Counted from the first letter of the stretch, positions 13,801-24,585 are shown. The stretch: 64,000 nucleotides of DNA from Acanthopleura granulata (GCA_016165875.1 JABBOT010000022.1:1391333-1455332), one strand, 5' to 3'. Notes: generated from the letters alone by a model not told the origin. A program made the numbers and translations.

Positions 13801-16718
13801 AGATTGCTCAGTTACCAGATTGCTCAGGGTATGTGTGCTGCTGTAGACTGGTTAGTAATTAGATTTCCTGGATACTAGATTGGCTAATAAGCAGAATTGC
13901 TATGTTACCAGATTGCCTAATTGCCAGATTGCTCACTTATCAGATTTCCCAGGTGATGTATGCTGCTGTATTTTTGCGTGTGACAGATCAGTTCCGCCCA
14001 CCTGTCCGGCCCATTGACCGACCATTCCGACTCTGCGTGGGGGACATTTTTAAAGGCATGGGCAGCGGTTTTACTGTATCCGGCCGAGTGGAGTCCGGGA
14101 CCGTACAGAACGGGGACAAAGTCCTGGTGATGCCCGCCGGGGAATTGGGCACTGCCAAGGGGGTTTTTATTGAGAACGAGGCCTCAAGCTATGGGTTTGC
14201 AGGTGACCATGTAGGCATTACCATCACCGGTGTAGACATCAATAAAGTCACTGTAGGTAAGAGTTAAACAAGAGTTTACGGCTTAATCATGTTAACACAG
14301 TCTAACCAGCTGTCATTCAAACATGCATGTTTTGGCATTCCAGTGTTTAAAAACAGCCATTGGTGGACTAGTAGGCCTATCATTTTTGTTGAAATTTTGA
14401 CGCTAACCTATGGCTGAGGGGCTTGGCGCGCCTGTGCGACATTATGACCCCGTGCCTCTCACCGATGCAGTCGTTTGAGTTCATGCCCAGCTCAGATGAT
14501 CGTGGGTTTCCATTGGGCTCTGCCTGGTTTCCTCCCACCATAATGCTGGCCACCATTAAGTACATGAGTGAAATATTCTTGAGTATGACGTAAAACACCA
14601 ATGAAGAAAATAAACAAATAAATTACACTGACCTAGGCTATTAAGGATAAATTTTTTTGGAGTACAGAGGATTTACAAAACAAAATTTGTTAGTAGCGTA
14701 TGGAAATTATCTGAGGATTTCTCTTGGGATAGTACTGTAGTTGTAGCATAAAATATGGCTCAAATGAGCTAAATGTTCTGTGTACTTTCAGGTAGTATAT
14801 TATGTGATCCGGCCAACCCAATACACAGCGCTACATTAATCAGGGCCCGAGTAGTGATATTCAACATCCCTCTGCCGTTAACCAAAGGCTATCCTGTAAG
14901 TATTCAGTCTCCCCCCTCCCCCATATTTCTTTTAGTTTCACAGCGTCTTTGTTTCACTGAAAACAAGGCTGTAGAAATGATCTGTGGCGTATGAACAAAA
15001 GATTTGAAAACAAATATTGTGCCGGGCTGTTCTATAATTAATCATAGGCTGAGCTCTTGTGTCTAAGTAAAAAAAATACTACACCATTCAAAGATACACA
15101 GAACAATTTGCCAAAATCTTATATGCTACAGACATGTCTTGTTATTTGTTCATCTTACTTCTTCTGTTTCTGTTGGTATTTCATTACCAGTCACTATAAA
15201 GTGAACATCATACTCCTTGTGTTTCGGGTGGTATTCCATGATACTCCTTGTGTTTCGGGTGGTATTCCATCATACTCCTTGTGTTTCAGGTGATGTTTCA
15301 TTACCAGTCCCTAAGTGAACATCATACTCCTTGTGTTTCAGGTGGTATACCATTACCAGTCCAAAAGTGAACATCATACTCCTTGTGTTTGTGGTGGTAT
15401 TTCATTACCAGTCCCTAAGTGAACATCATACTTCCTTGTGTTTCAGGTGGTATACCATTACCAGTCCAAAAGTGAACATCATACTCCTTGTGTTTCAGGT
15501 GGTATACCATTACCAGTCCCTAAGTGAACATCATACTTCCTTGTGTTTCAGGTGGTATACCATTACCAGTCCTAAAGTGAACATCATGCTCCTTGTGTTT
15601 GTGGTGGTATTTCATTGCCAGTCCCTAAGTGAACATCATACTCCTTGTGTTTCAGGTGGTATACCATTACCAGTCCTAAAGTGAATATCATACTCCTTGT
15701 GTTTCTAGTGGTATTTCATTACCAGTCCCTAAGTGAACATCATACTTCCTTGTGTTTCAGGTGGTATACCATTACCAGTCCTAAAGTGAACATCATACTC
15801 CTTGTGTTTCTGGTGGTATTTCATTACCAGTCCCTAAGTGAACATCATACTCCCTTGTGTTTCAGGTGGTATACCATTACCAGTCCTAAAGTGAACATCA
15901 TACTCCTTGTGTTTCAGGTGGTATACCATTACCAGTCCTAAAGTGAACATCATACTCCTTGTGTTTCTAGTGGTATTTCATTACCAGTCCCTAAGTGAAC
16001 ATCATACTTCCTTGTGTTTCAGGTGGTATACCATTACCAGTCCTGAAGTGAACATCATACTCCTTGTGTTTCTGGTGGTATTTCATTACCAGTCCCTAAG
16101 TGAACATCATACTTCCTTGTGTTTCAGGTGGTATACCATTACCAGTCCTAAAGTGAACATCATACTCCTTGTGTTTCAGGTGGTGTTCCATTACCAGTCC
16201 CTAAGTGAACCAGCTGTGATTAAACGCCTCCTCTGTCAGCTGCACAAAACCTCAGGAGAGGTGGTGAAAAAACGACCCAAGTAAGTTGGACTTATTCAAA
16301 GAACTGGTGATACTGTATTTAGAATGCCTGAAAAACATTAGCTGATGAAAATTATAACCAGCTTTCAAATTTGTCCTTGCATATGGTTTAAGTGATCATG
16401 TATGATTTCCTTTATTTTTGTGATGAAGTGAACTGTTCCTTTGAAGTGTAATTTTGTTTATATATATATATATATATTTATCTACCTTACTGTGCCTAAC
16501 AGTATAGCTTCTAAAAAGGTCAGGATTTCAATCTTTCAGATCATGTGTCTGTCAATACTGTATGCACTTGCAGGTGTCTGACCAAAAATAGCAATGCTGT
16601 GATCGAGTTGGAACTGGAGAGACCGGTGTGTATAGAACTGTACAAGGATTTTAAAGATCTGGGACGATTCATGTTACGAAGCAGTGGACTGACAATAGCG
16701 GCAGGACTGGTGGAAGAG
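1768..16718 (+). CDS. HBS1L: HBS1-like translational GTPase (ribosome rescue), 3' twelve exons
   Basis: HBS1 is an eRF3/EF1A-like GTPase that delivers Pelota to the empty A site of stalled ribosomes in no-go and non-stop mRNA decay. Exons: 1768-1821, 7349-7504, 8439-8565, 9401-9483, 9721-9880, 10459-10571, 10872-10988, 12210-12443, 13987-14256, 14792-14895, 16180-16280, 16574-16718. All junctions are GT-AG and reading phase is continuous throughout (about 554 codons). Visible GTPase motifs: GHVDAGKST (G1), RGVTMDV (G2), DAPGHKDF (G3), NKMD (G4), SGLSGE (G5). Domains II and III follow, ending [25 protein letters not shown] sequence close to vertebrate HBS1L. The N-terminal HBS1_N exons are upstream of the window. 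The final few codons are uncertain: reading on without splicing reaches TGA at 16776-16778, or a tiny last exon lies downstream. Confidence 0.95.
2210..3582 (+). CDS. HBS1L: Ski7-like alternative terminal exon of HBS1L
   Basis: This exon encodes about 457 residues and then TAA, unlike the GTPase exons. In animals a short HBS1L splice form (HBS1LV3) has such a terminal exon instead of the GTPase and serves as the Ski7 equivalent, linking the Ski complex to the cytoplasmic exosome. The acceptor is taken as gtaag at 2205-2209, giving phase 1 entry from the 1768-1821 exon; an in-frame TAA at 2206 sits just before it. Four copies of an SLAxLAxxH motif are visible: SLAELARKH (about 2551), SLTDLANRH (2641), SLAELSSQH (2794), SLAGLASLH (2878). 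Near the end, [17 protein letters not shown] resembles the conserved PSPDD exosome-binding motif of Ski7-like exons. The rest is Ser/Lys-rich and probably disordered. Confidence 0.85.
3583..5640 (+). other. Probable 3' UTR of the Ski7-like HBS1L isoform
   Basis: AT-rich sequence after the TAA with no coding exon. It includes a poly(T) run near 4568-4586 and TA-rich repeats near 4146-4195. The first clear AATAAA is at 5612-5617, which would give a 3' UTR of about 2 kb. The boundary is inferred. Confidence 0.5.
5641..7348 (+). other. HBS1L intron sequence with SINE material
   Basis: No coding exon seen. 7060-7312 carries a SINE-like segment of the second family described here. The remainder is unremarkable AT-rich sequence. 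Confidence 0.5.
7060..7312 (+). repeat. SINE family 2 copy (two nested or tandem partial copies)
   Basis: Contains the family's core twice (ccaaaggt... followed by gtttcctccactgact, and an earlier gtttctctacccatga). The 3' tail is aagtgaaaaattctta. The tail resembles that of the main SINE family. Confidence 0.5.
7349..7504 (+). CDS. HBS1L: HBS1L exon, linker before the GTPase domain
   Basis: Acceptor atcaacag, donor gattcag|gttagt; phase 1 in and out. Encodes a Pro/Val/Lys-rich linker ([19 protein letters not shown]...). It is the first exon of the GTPase splice branch. Confidence 0.85.
8439..8565 (+). CDS. HBS1L: HBS1L exon, linker
   Basis: Acceptor ttttttgtgcag, donor tcatcaaa|gtttgt. Encodes ...[18 protein letters not shown]... 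and ends phase 2, matching the next exon. Confidence 0.85.
8645..8907 (-). repeat. tRNA-derived SINE, family 1
   Basis: Read on the minus strand it starts with a tRNA-like head (gagccacgg / ggctcagtcggctagcg-type A box and a ttcaagacc-type B box), then a conserved body (gcagcattat/ggaaacc motif), and ends in ...aaacactaatcaaataaataaa. The plus strand shows tttatttatttgattagtg at the left edge. It lies in an HBS1L intron. Confidence 0.85.
9401..9483 (+). CDS. HBS1L: HBS1L exon, entry to the GTPase domain
   Basis: Acceptor cttttgccag, donor gttatag|gtttgt. Encodes [19 protein letters not shown] then DLINLVVI, the first beta strand of the GTPase. Confidence 0.93.
9721..9880 (+). CDS. HBS1L: HBS1L exon with the P-loop
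   Basis: Acceptor tgtgtttcag, donor gaggagag|gtaatg. Encodes [19 protein letters not shown] (P-loop) and [17 protein letters not shown], then [15 protein letters not shown]. Confidence 0.97.
10459..10571 (+). CDS. HBS1L: HBS1L exon with switch I and switch II motifs
   Basis: Acceptor tgtgttttag, donor atcacag|gtagac. Encodes RGVTMDV (G2) and [14 protein letters not shown] (G3). The 3' edge and donor are duplicated 43 bp downstream. Confidence 0.97.
10558..10647 (+). repeat. 43-bp tandem duplication of an exon 3' edge and donor
   Basis: tatgatcacag|gtagactg occurs at 10561 (true exon end) and again at 10604. The following ggatggcaagtgtcaaa / agatgacaagtgtcaaa is also repeated. The second copy has the same GTAGAC donor at 10615. 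Confidence 0.93.
10872..10988 (+). CDS. HBS1L: HBS1L exon, GTPase domain
   Basis: Acceptor gatgttacag, donor tccctgg|gtgagg. Encodes [19 protein letters not shown] then [19 protein letters not shown], characteristic of HBS1/eRF3 GTPases. Confidence 0.97.
11111..11868 (+). repeat. SINE family 2 copy, long or composite
   Basis: A tRNA-like head near 11116 (ggctgagtggttaaagatgc) and a body at 11521-11868 with cagtttccttcacccatg, a 3' tail attcttgagtatgacatt and a terminal caaataaatgaataaat. The stretch between head and body is not explained by the family consensus. Confidence 0.5.
12210..12443 (+). CDS. HBS1L: HBS1L exon with NKMD motif
   Basis: Acceptor acctctcttgcag, donor cagatag|gtaaca. 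Encodes [16 protein letters not shown] (G4) and [12 protein letters not shown] (G5), completing the GTP-binding pocket. Confidence 0.97.
12729..13268 (+). repeat. SINE family 2 copy with an inserted MITE
   Basis: A tRNA-like region with a B-box-like gggttcaaacttgacc at 12783 and a 3' part with gtataagtgaaaaattcttaa and caaataaat. A 156-bp foldback element (12832-12987) splits it. Confidence 0.5.
12832..12987. mobile_element. Foldback MITE with TA target duplication
   Basis: The two halves are inverted copies of each other: left cacaagacagg...atggatatacagcttcttgg, right ccaagaagttgtatatccat...cttgccttgtg. Arms are about 70 bp with roughly 80 percent identity judged by eye. The element is flanked by TA at 12830-12831 and 12988-12989, as expected for Tc1/mariner- or pogo-mobilised elements. 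Confidence 0.75.
13349..13965 (+). repeat. Minisatellite, 16-17 bp units
   Basis: Dozens of degenerate units alternating between ttaccagattgctcag and ttaccagattggctag. The array ends about 20 bp before the acceptor of the HBS1L exon at 13987. Confidence 0.9.
13987..14256 (+). CDS. HBS1L: HBS1L exon, domain II
   Basis: Acceptor gcgtgtgacag, donor actgtag|gtaaga. Encodes [31 protein letters not shown] and [14 protein letters not shown], the EF-Tu-like domain II beta barrel. Confidence 0.97.
14411..14622 (+). repeat. tRNA-derived SINE, family 1
   Basis: Plus-oriented: head ggcttggcgcgcctgtgcg with cctctcaccgatgcagtcg, body tttcctcccaccataatg, tail tattcttgagtatgacgtaa and aaataaat. Confidence 0.8.
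14792..14895 (+). CDS. HBS1L: HBS1L exon, domain II/III
   Basis: Acceptor tgtactttcag, donor ctatcct|gtaagt, ending phase 0. Encodes [20 protein letters not shown] then [14 protein letters not shown]. Confidence 0.97.
15190..16179 (+). repeat. 52/53-bp minisatellite made from an HBS1L acceptor and exon start
   Basis: Each unit contains tccttgtgtttcag|gtggt followed by a version of the first 25-30 exon bases (ccattaccagtccctaagtg) and then aacatcatac. The array runs straight into the true acceptor at 16178-16179. Units alternate between two types (tttcaggtggtatacc and tttctggtggtatttc), giving a 105-bp dimer. The first few units (about 15215-15290) are truncated to roughly 31 bp. Confidence 0.95.
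16180..16280 (+). CDS. HBS1L: HBS1L exon, domain III
   Basis: Acceptor cttgtgtttcag, donor cgacccaa|gtaagt. Encodes [18 protein letters not shown] and the following [10 protein letters not shown]. The first ten or so codons are the source of the upstream tandem array. Confidence 0.97.
16574..16718 (+). CDS. HBS1L: HBS1L exon, end of domain III
   Basis: Acceptor gcacttgcag, donor gaagag|gtgggt. Encodes [38 protein letters not shown] and [10 protein letters not shown]. Human HBS1L has only a few more residues after this point. Unspliced read-through would stop at 16778. Possible last-exon acceptors are tgttctttcag (17922) and tatttctgtag (18471), neither convincing. Confidence 0.95.
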
Positions 16719-16784
16719 GTGGGTGGAAATGATTTGCCTGAAGAATACGACATGTTTTTCTTACTATTCCTGTACTGATCTTTC

Positions 16785-17500
16785 CTTGGGGTATCGTATT
16801 TTCCTTACAGTGTTCTCCACTGTGGTATCACCTTTCCTACAATGGTATCGCACGTTTCCCTTGTAGTGGTCTCCACTGTGGTATCACACATTTTCCTACA
16901 ATGGTCTCCCTTGGAGGTATCGCACATTTTACTTACGGGGTCTCCGGGCCTCCTTGGCTCAGTCGGTTAGCACACCAGCGCAGCACAATGAATCAGTGCC
17001 TCTCACCAGTGCGGTCGATGTGAGTTCAAGTCCAGCTCATGCAGGTTTTGTTTCTGGCAATATGTGGGAAGGTCTGCCAGCAACTGGCGGATGGTTTTGG
17101 GTTTCCCCCAGGCTCTGCCCAGTTTCCTGCCACCATAATGCTGACCACATAATGTGGTCACATAATGCTGGCGTATAAGTGAAATATTCTTGAGTATGGA
17201 GTAAAACACCAGTCAAATAAATAAATAAATACAGGGGTCTGCACTGTGGTATCACAAATCTTCCTACAATTATCTCCCTTGGGGGCTCACACATTACCCT
17301 TACAATGTTCTCCACTGTGGAATCACACATTTTCTTACAATTGCCTCCCTTGGGGGCATCACACATTTACTGTACAGTGTTATCCACTGTGGTATCACAC
17401 ATTTTCTCACAATTGCCTCCTTTGGGAGTATCACACATTTGTCTGCAATGGTCTCCCTTGGGGGCATCACACATTTATTTCCCTGACAGTGTTCTCCACT
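16785..17500 (+). repeat. Degenerate minisatellite split by a SINE
   Basis: Units of about 60-70 bp combine cactgtggtatcacacat, cctacaatggtctccctt and gggggcatcacacattta. They occur on both sides of the SINE at 16947-17232, which therefore inserted into a pre-existing array. Confidence 0.85.
16947..17232 (+). repeat. tRNA-derived SINE, family 1, near complete
   Basis: Head ggcctccttggctcagtcgg (tRNA A box: ggctcagtcggttagca), B box gagttcaagtccagc near 17022, body ccagtttcctgccaccataa, tail attcttgagtatggagtaaa and caaataaataaataaat. Confidence 0.9.
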
Positions 17501-20500
17501 GGGCTCGGCCTGGTCAACAGTCACAGTAGACTAAGCTCACCGTAACTACAACAGATGCACATATTAAAGATAACATGTTGACATAGTAGTTACAGTTAAC
17601 TGAACCTATGATCACTTGGGGAACATTGGCCGACTCTTCACAGCCATTTATGGACTGAGTGAAAATCGTGAGCCATGGCACAGTGCATAGTGTTTGGTCA
17701 CATAGTGGTCCAAATTTCTAGGGCACAAAAGTAATCCTATGTCAAGTTTTTACTGAAGACGACTTAGGAATCAGCCCCCGAGCTCTGACGATTTTCTTAT
17801 TCTATTTTATTTGAGTATAAAACACAGTAAAGGCTCTGATTCAGTGGTAAATGTTGTGCTCAAAATATGTTAACATCAAGTGTAGGTTCTGTTTATTCAT
17901 GTGATGTATACATGTTCTTTCAGAAATCAAAAGGCTTTTATGAGAATGTTTTTCGACTTTTGTAGATTCTTTCAAGCTGATTTCTCCTCCCAGGCAAGAG
18001 GGCATATACGACATGACAGACAACGTAATTGACTTAGCCTTGGCTATTCTTCATGACAGGCTACTCCAAAGTGTATCTCTTGTCTGATGTCCATTTACTT
18101 CCAGCAAGGACCCTTCCCTGGTTGGATTCTGACTTGCGTAAATTGGACACCTCAACAACTAACTTATCTATTATTTATATCATTCAGCAGTGGAAAAAGC
18201 GATATTTTAGTTACCTTGGAAATGTTGACTGGAGATTGGTCATCTATAAAGTGGAGATTATGAAGCAAAGTTTTTTCAGATATGCAAGTCGTTTCAGTCG
18301 TGTGCAACTTTACCTCGTTTGACAAGGTCAGGAACAGGACCTGGTGTCAAAATGTTCCACAAAGTGAACTAGATTGTAATATTGCTCATTGTTTGAAAAC
18401 TTACCGTGGGAATTGATACCATGTTAGTGCATTTTAACCAAGTGGATCTGAAGATATTATTTCTGTAGATTTTTAGATCTCTGGGGTATCCTGGGTAAAC
18501 AGGCCGGCTCTTCAATAATGGGATGTGTCTGGATTTTTATTACTATGTTACGAAAGGAGATGCAAGAGATTGAAAACATCTGTCGTCCAGTGGCTATGCA
18601 AATGTCTTTTGGGAAATCACTGATAAATAACTTCCAAAAAACAGCTGGAACTTTTCAAAACAAATTTTGTCCAGTATTAGAGATCTTTCATGATGGCTGT
18701 AAAATTTTCTTCAGACTGTCCATGAAATTTCAGCAGATAAATAAGTTTAATAAGTAGTTTTTGTGAACTTTATTGTATGGGCTAGCATGTAACATATATA
18801 TGTACAGTGTTTCAAAGAAATGGACCCACACCTTCTGTGTTGGAACGTGTACAGTATATGGCATCAAAACTAAAGCAATGTTTCCTGACTCAAGGTCAAA
18901 ATACATGTAGACCTGAAGACCTATGTACTCTAACACAATTTTGATGCAGGTTATTTTTGCAGTTTGGCCAGAAATGATTTTGTGGTGAGAAAGCCCAAAG
19001 GCATACATTGTGACATGATCATCACAAATATCTGTCATGACTTTATTTTCCATCACGAAGCAGTATATATGGCTTTACTTATGGCAACAATTTTTCATCA
19101 GTTTACTGATGTTTTTCGTAGATCATTTTATCGCTAGTAAAACGCACACCATACGCAGCAGTTAAGATTTTGTTGCGTCATATCTAAAGTCTGATGTGAG
19201 AAGATTTTTTCTCTCGTGGTGTAATTGCTCCAAATGTCAGCTGCAGATAATTCAAGTTATCAGAACCAATTTTGTTTTGACAAAATTCTCTAGGTGTGCA
19301 ACAGCCTTTAGAATGTCACACTGAACCATGTCGACATGCCGTCGCTGACAAGTTTGTACAAGAAACCGCTGGCAAACTTAGCTTCTTTCATTACATTGCA
19401 ACTTTTCTAGTAACAACTTGCAAAACTGGGAGCCGAAACATTGCTTTGGTTGTTAAGATCCTCTAGATGCAAGTGCATTGAATGGGTTACCCTGCTCATA
19501 CTGCGGTATGTTCTCAGACCAACTTTGTACCTCAGAAGTGGTCAAAGGGAATGTTTTATGTTAAGGTCTTAATTAATGTGGAAATAAAGTCCAGAATTTA
19601 CCACCACCAACTGTTTTGGTGTATTTTTAAAGAACACTTTTGGTACAAGGTGGCGTCCAATATTGTATTTAATTGGGAGAAGAATTGGGTAATGGGTTGA
19701 TGAGGAGACATAATGAACACATTGCATCAGTTTTGTATTCCCGTATATATGAATCTAACGACATAAGAGTCAAATCAACGACACCAGACCCGACAGACCA
19801 GAAAGCCGGCCGTCTTATTGGTGCGATGCTTGGTTCAGGTTAAACTGTAGTTAATTTACAACTGTGAATATTCTCTCCGAAAAATTCATGCTGACTACTC
19901 CGGGTTTCCACAGAGTCCATATGGTCGAGGTGGATTCGGTATTGGGTTTTGTTTCCTTTGCCGGCAAAGGGAAAGCTCCTGGCACAGGTAGAATGAAACA
20001 AACCAAAGAGTCCCTATGAACAAACATTCATTATGACAGGACAGTTTATTCTGCAGAAACCTACATGTGCGTGGTCTAGCAGAGCCATAAACAAAGGGCT
20101 CCATAAATATATCTCAGAAACTGGCCAAGTAGTCGTAAGAGCTGTGTTCAGGGGAAGCACTCATTAAAATATTGTCCAAAAGTTGTGTTTTTTTTATAGG
20201 CTTTCCAGTCACAAGAGACCAGTTCATCGTCAGTATACAGATGTTGAGAGTAGATCGATTGATGGCTCAGGTTGTTTTACACTGTCAGTTTTATGTGTGG
20301 AAGAATCCAGGAGTGCCTGGGAAACCACAGACCATTGAGAGGTTATTGAGGTAAAAATTCTATCTGGAAATGGACAGACATATCTACTTCATGTCAGGAG
20401 CAGTCAGATGTGGCATAAACACGTCCACCAACAGAAGGAATACTCTAAAAACTGTACAGTGAATGTTTTCACTGTCAAGGAGATGAAAAAAGTCAAACAC
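17501..20500 (+). other. HBS1L 3' flank, no supported gene
   Basis: Only short unconvincing open frames. AATAAA occurs near 19580 (gaaataaagtcc) and could end the HBS1L transcript if a last exon lies at about 17.9 or 18.5 kb. A tttttttatag acceptor-like site near 20200 precedes an open stretch to 20354 that I cannot match to any protein. Confidence 0.4.
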
Positions 20501-20519
20501 CAATTACTGTCATGCTAAA

Positions 20520-22598
20520 TGGTTTATTCTGATTATTAAAGAAACAGAACAAATAAATGGGATATTGAGAGGCTATATAGGCAAATGGGTCACTTGTATC
20601 TGGATACTACAGTTTTATGCCGGATATTATGTATCTTAATTTCAATGTGCAATTAGATGATGTTGATATGAAATTGATGTAGAAATGAAAGTAATAGATA
20701 TCAAATCTACACAGCACTGGATAGCTTGAGTTATACGAACTAGTCCAAAGCTGTGTACAATTTCAACTTGGGCCTGTTTTTGGCACCAAGTCTTGCTGCA
20801 GTCTCCATTTTGTCGTGTCCTGCTGCCATGGGATGTCCAACCATTACAAATACAGACATCGTCATTTGAAAGAGTAACTTTCCCTTATCGTTCACAACTT
20901 AGTGGAACAACTATTGTGTTGTCATTGTTCCTATTGTAAACAAAGCCAAGTGTAGAGGAGGCTTTGGGTTAAAGTTGATCACGGTTTGTGCAACATCCCA
21001 CATGTAGCATACACCACAAACTTGGATTCCCTCCCAACTGTGCAGAAGCTTACGTGCCACATGCACTTTTCTCCAAGCCTCGTCCCAGCCTAGTTTTTAT
21101 CAGAGCAGGGAAGAGAATTAACTTAAATACCTCTTGCTAAATAGGGACACGGCCAAATGAATAAATCGTGGCTAACTGGCCTGTAATATGAAATAGCTCA
21201 ATTGATTCTGGCAAAATGCATATTTAAAATTTAAAATCAGCAAGTTATAAAAAGGTGAACTCAACGCTCTCTACATGTACCAACTTACCTAAAATTGCAC
21301 CCCCACCCCCAACAAAAAAAATAAAAAATACATGACCTCAATTGAACAGAATTAAGACAGAGATTCAATTTCTGCACCATTTCACAAAATCAGAACAAGT
21401 GCCAATAGATTTGACTTAAGGAAGAAAAAAATGTACAACATTTACGGAATAAGCTCTATATCATATTGGAAACAAAAAAATTAAACACACCTCGGCCAAC
21501 AACAACAAATGCACCTTGTCTCTTGGACTCCAAGAGATCACTGAAGTACAGGTCAAGGGGGAGAAAATCTTGACATGGATCGAGTAAAAAACGCAGCACA
21601 AGGCCCAGCTGTAGAGATCGTAGCTGCTGAAAAATTTCGCACTTTGTTTAGTTTAACTTCCTCTTCTGTGGGAGTACTGAATGACCATTAGGTTTTATTG
21701 AATTCGCAATTGACTGCACAGTTGCACTGCGCCTTTCTTTGATATCATTCTCACAGTAAAGTTGGCTATTTGCCATCTTCTGCACAATAAAGTTGGCTAT
21801 TTGTCATCATCATCTTCACAGTAAAGTTGGCTATTTGTCATCATCATCTTCACAGCAAAGTTGGCTCTTTGCCATCATCTTGGCAGAATCACAAGCTCAA
21901 GGCAGTAGTGAGTGCATATTGTGATTCTTGAATACTGTTCTGCAGATGCGGAACCAAATATACATACACGTATTCTCCCCTCCCCCCCCCAAAAAAAAAC
22001 AACTAAATAATAAGGATGTGTGCATTGTCAAGGAATGAAGAATAAAATAGGCAAGATACTAATTATACATATGATTTTGTCCTACATGACGCAAAAAGCA
22101 TGCCATCCTGCAGCGACCAGAGTGATCCAGAGGCATGATGATGTCAATGTTGGCAGGTTTTCAAAGGCTGAGAAAACCATACCCACAGACAGCGCAAGCT
22201 GAGTCTGAAATAGATAGGTCTATCAACAAGTTGGTGTACTCCTCAGATTTCACCAATATCAATAATGCTCCCTTTTGTGTTCAAGCCAGGAACAATCTCC
22301 AAATAACAAACTTTGTTCAAACTATGAACCTGCCATCGGTATGTCCATTCTACACTTCCAGATTAACTACACAAAAATCTCCAACTTCACACCAATGAAC
22401 TGCCACTTATAATCAATAGCTTTCGTGGAAAGACTCAAAATGGACTCGGGATTTGGTAATATTTTCCTGTTCTTGTACTACTTTTGTGAAATCTTGACTT
22501 GTATGTTCACCTCCTATACAGTCACGAAAACAGAACATCTGCACAAAACAAAAATAGTTGTAATGATTCATCTAAGGAATTCAAATGATTCCAAAAAG

Positions 22599-22630
<32 letters not shown>

Positions 22631-24585
22631 AATCTACAAAGCTGTCTAATCAAAGCTTGTTAAAATTGAAGCCGTGTTCACCATGGTATAATATGTTGAC
22701 TCGTCAAATTCAGCAGTTTTATCAAAAATAGGACAAATTTGATTCCATACAATTTTTAGAATTCGACAAATCGGCTGGAGAAATATGTTGGTTCTATTTT
22801 TGCTTGACTACTCAAATTCAACTAGTCAATGGGATAAGTCAAACCACGTGACCGTGGGATTACTGCCATGGTAAACCTATGCTACATCATGTCTACATAT
22901 AAATACGCTGACAGTTCTCATTCATCAGTACAACTGTACATGTGCTGCCTACTGCCATATGATGAGGGAATTCTCTAGTTCAAATTTTGTGGGGTTGGAA
23001 AGGAAGAAGGGTAGAGAGGCTAGACAGGTGGTAGGATAACCATGGGATGACAGTACAGACTAAAGCCACGACCACACTAGGCACAGAAAACGGTCCGGGG
23101 GTCGTAACGAATTCCATTCCGATTTTGTGGCAAACAGGTGAAGTAGTAAAAATTACAACCGTTCACATACACCGGGGCTGAATTCATGTCAGGCTCCGGA
23201 TTTGGGCAGATGGCTTGCAGACTGATTTTTCTGGTCTGGGGAGAGAAATCGTGAAAGATTTTCACTACTGACCAATCAGCATCATTCAGTATTTAAAAAT
23301 GGGAACAAGTACAGGTCGCACTCAACTGCTGATTCACAACGTGGAAAGGAATAAATTGTTGCCTGATCATGGAGACTGCAATTACAAACATGTAAGAAAA
23401 AATATGGATGTGAGGACTCGGATTGGCCGTTGTGTTGGGCAAGCAAACAGCAACTTAATTACATGTATTTCATTTGGCAGGTTACCTACTTTACCTTGCA
23501 TCAAAACCTGGCCACTGTATGACCCAGTTAGTGTGCTACTTAACGTCAACATAAACAAAAGCAGCAACGCAAGATGTAATTTATTCGTAAATTTCTAGTT
23601 ACATGTTGATTGCTAAGGATATTATCTTATGATCGATTGCTGAACTAAATGACGATCAGTTTATTCAAGAAGTAAATTTACTCATGACACCAAAATCTGT
23701 GCTCTGAATTTCTGTGAATGCAACTCTTCGAAAACTTCATCGCTCACCAATACGGTTCTGGCCGCGGACCGATTCTGTACATAGTGAGAACGTAGCTTAC
23801 ATGTGTATGAACCCAACGGTATACCAGAACTGGGTCACCAATCCTGTCTTTGACACAGGTATTCAGTGAGTGATTCCTACTGAAGTCTACATGAATTAGA
23901 ATAAATGTTATTTCATACCATCTGCACAATTCAATTTCCTGAAGGTGGCTATCAAAACAGAGCTGCTCCAATTTTCATTTGACTTTACGTGAGAAGTGTC
24001 TATTACAAACTGCAACTTAAGAATGCAGCATATGGAAACTTTGTACACGTTTGGATGGGGGGTAAATCATTACTGGCCAGATGAACATGAAAATGATGAC
24101 CAGGGCAATGAGGGTATGTGTATACTTTGTGCCAACATCTCAGCGCTAACTCTCATATATATAGGCATATATATATATACACAAACTGCAAGCAAGACAT
24201 TTACAAGCATGGACTTCTGCTTGCAATTCTGTGCAGGAGGCTTAACCCTGGTTACAGAATGAGATAATAAAGGTAAATGTGCAAAATGACTACTACTGTC
24301 ACGATGTGACAATCAACACATACAGACCATGTCCTAGAAAACACAGCAGGAGGTTTTGCTGGACTGAACCAGCCGTGCGTGCTTTTTAACACAAAATATC
24401 AGACGTATAGCACTTGTTGAGTCCGTGTATAGATCTAATAAGCTTGAAATGTGGGCGTGTTTTTCACGTTGACAGCACACCACAGTTATGTGGGGGTAGA
24501 GAGTATTGTGGTGGGAGTGATGCTGTCCTGTGATTGGCTAGACAAAGATATCGTCGCTGTCCCCCTATGCTCATCTGTTCCCTCT
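20520..24585 (-). other. 3' side of C6orf62, possible long 3' UTR
   Basis: Sequence downstream of the minus-strand stop codon. A minus-strand AATAAA (tttatt) lies near 20522. The region includes a 34-bp tandem repeat (about 21750-21870), a C/A-rich run (21978-22000) and a poly(A) run (22596-22626). No coding exon is supported. UTR length is a guess. Confidence 0.35.
21750..21872. repeat. About 34-bp tandem repeat, four units
   Basis: Units of cagtaaagttggctatttg followed by tcatcatcatcttca repeat with small differences. No coding meaning seen. Confidence 0.85.

Noticed and set aside
15190..16179. CRISPR-like array
   Set aside because: Units are contiguous without unique spacers and derive from a splice acceptor in a eukaryotic gene. 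The same reasoning applies to all arrays here.
16947..17020. tRNA gene
   Set aside because: tRNA-like A and B boxes belong to the head of a SINE with body and tail; no full cloverleaf is evident.
17922..18500. Last HBS1L exon at 17924 (KSKGFYENVF...) or 18472 (IFRSLGYPG)
   Set aside because: Both have plausible acceptors and short frames to a stop, but neither tail can be matched confidently to HBS1L; left undecided.
18518..18757. 79-codon open frame
   Set aside because: No homology, no splice or promoter context; compatible with chance in AT-rich 3' sequence.
20172..20354. Open frame after a good acceptor-like tttttttatag
   Set aside because: Translation matches nothing I recognise and no phase-compatible neighbour was found.
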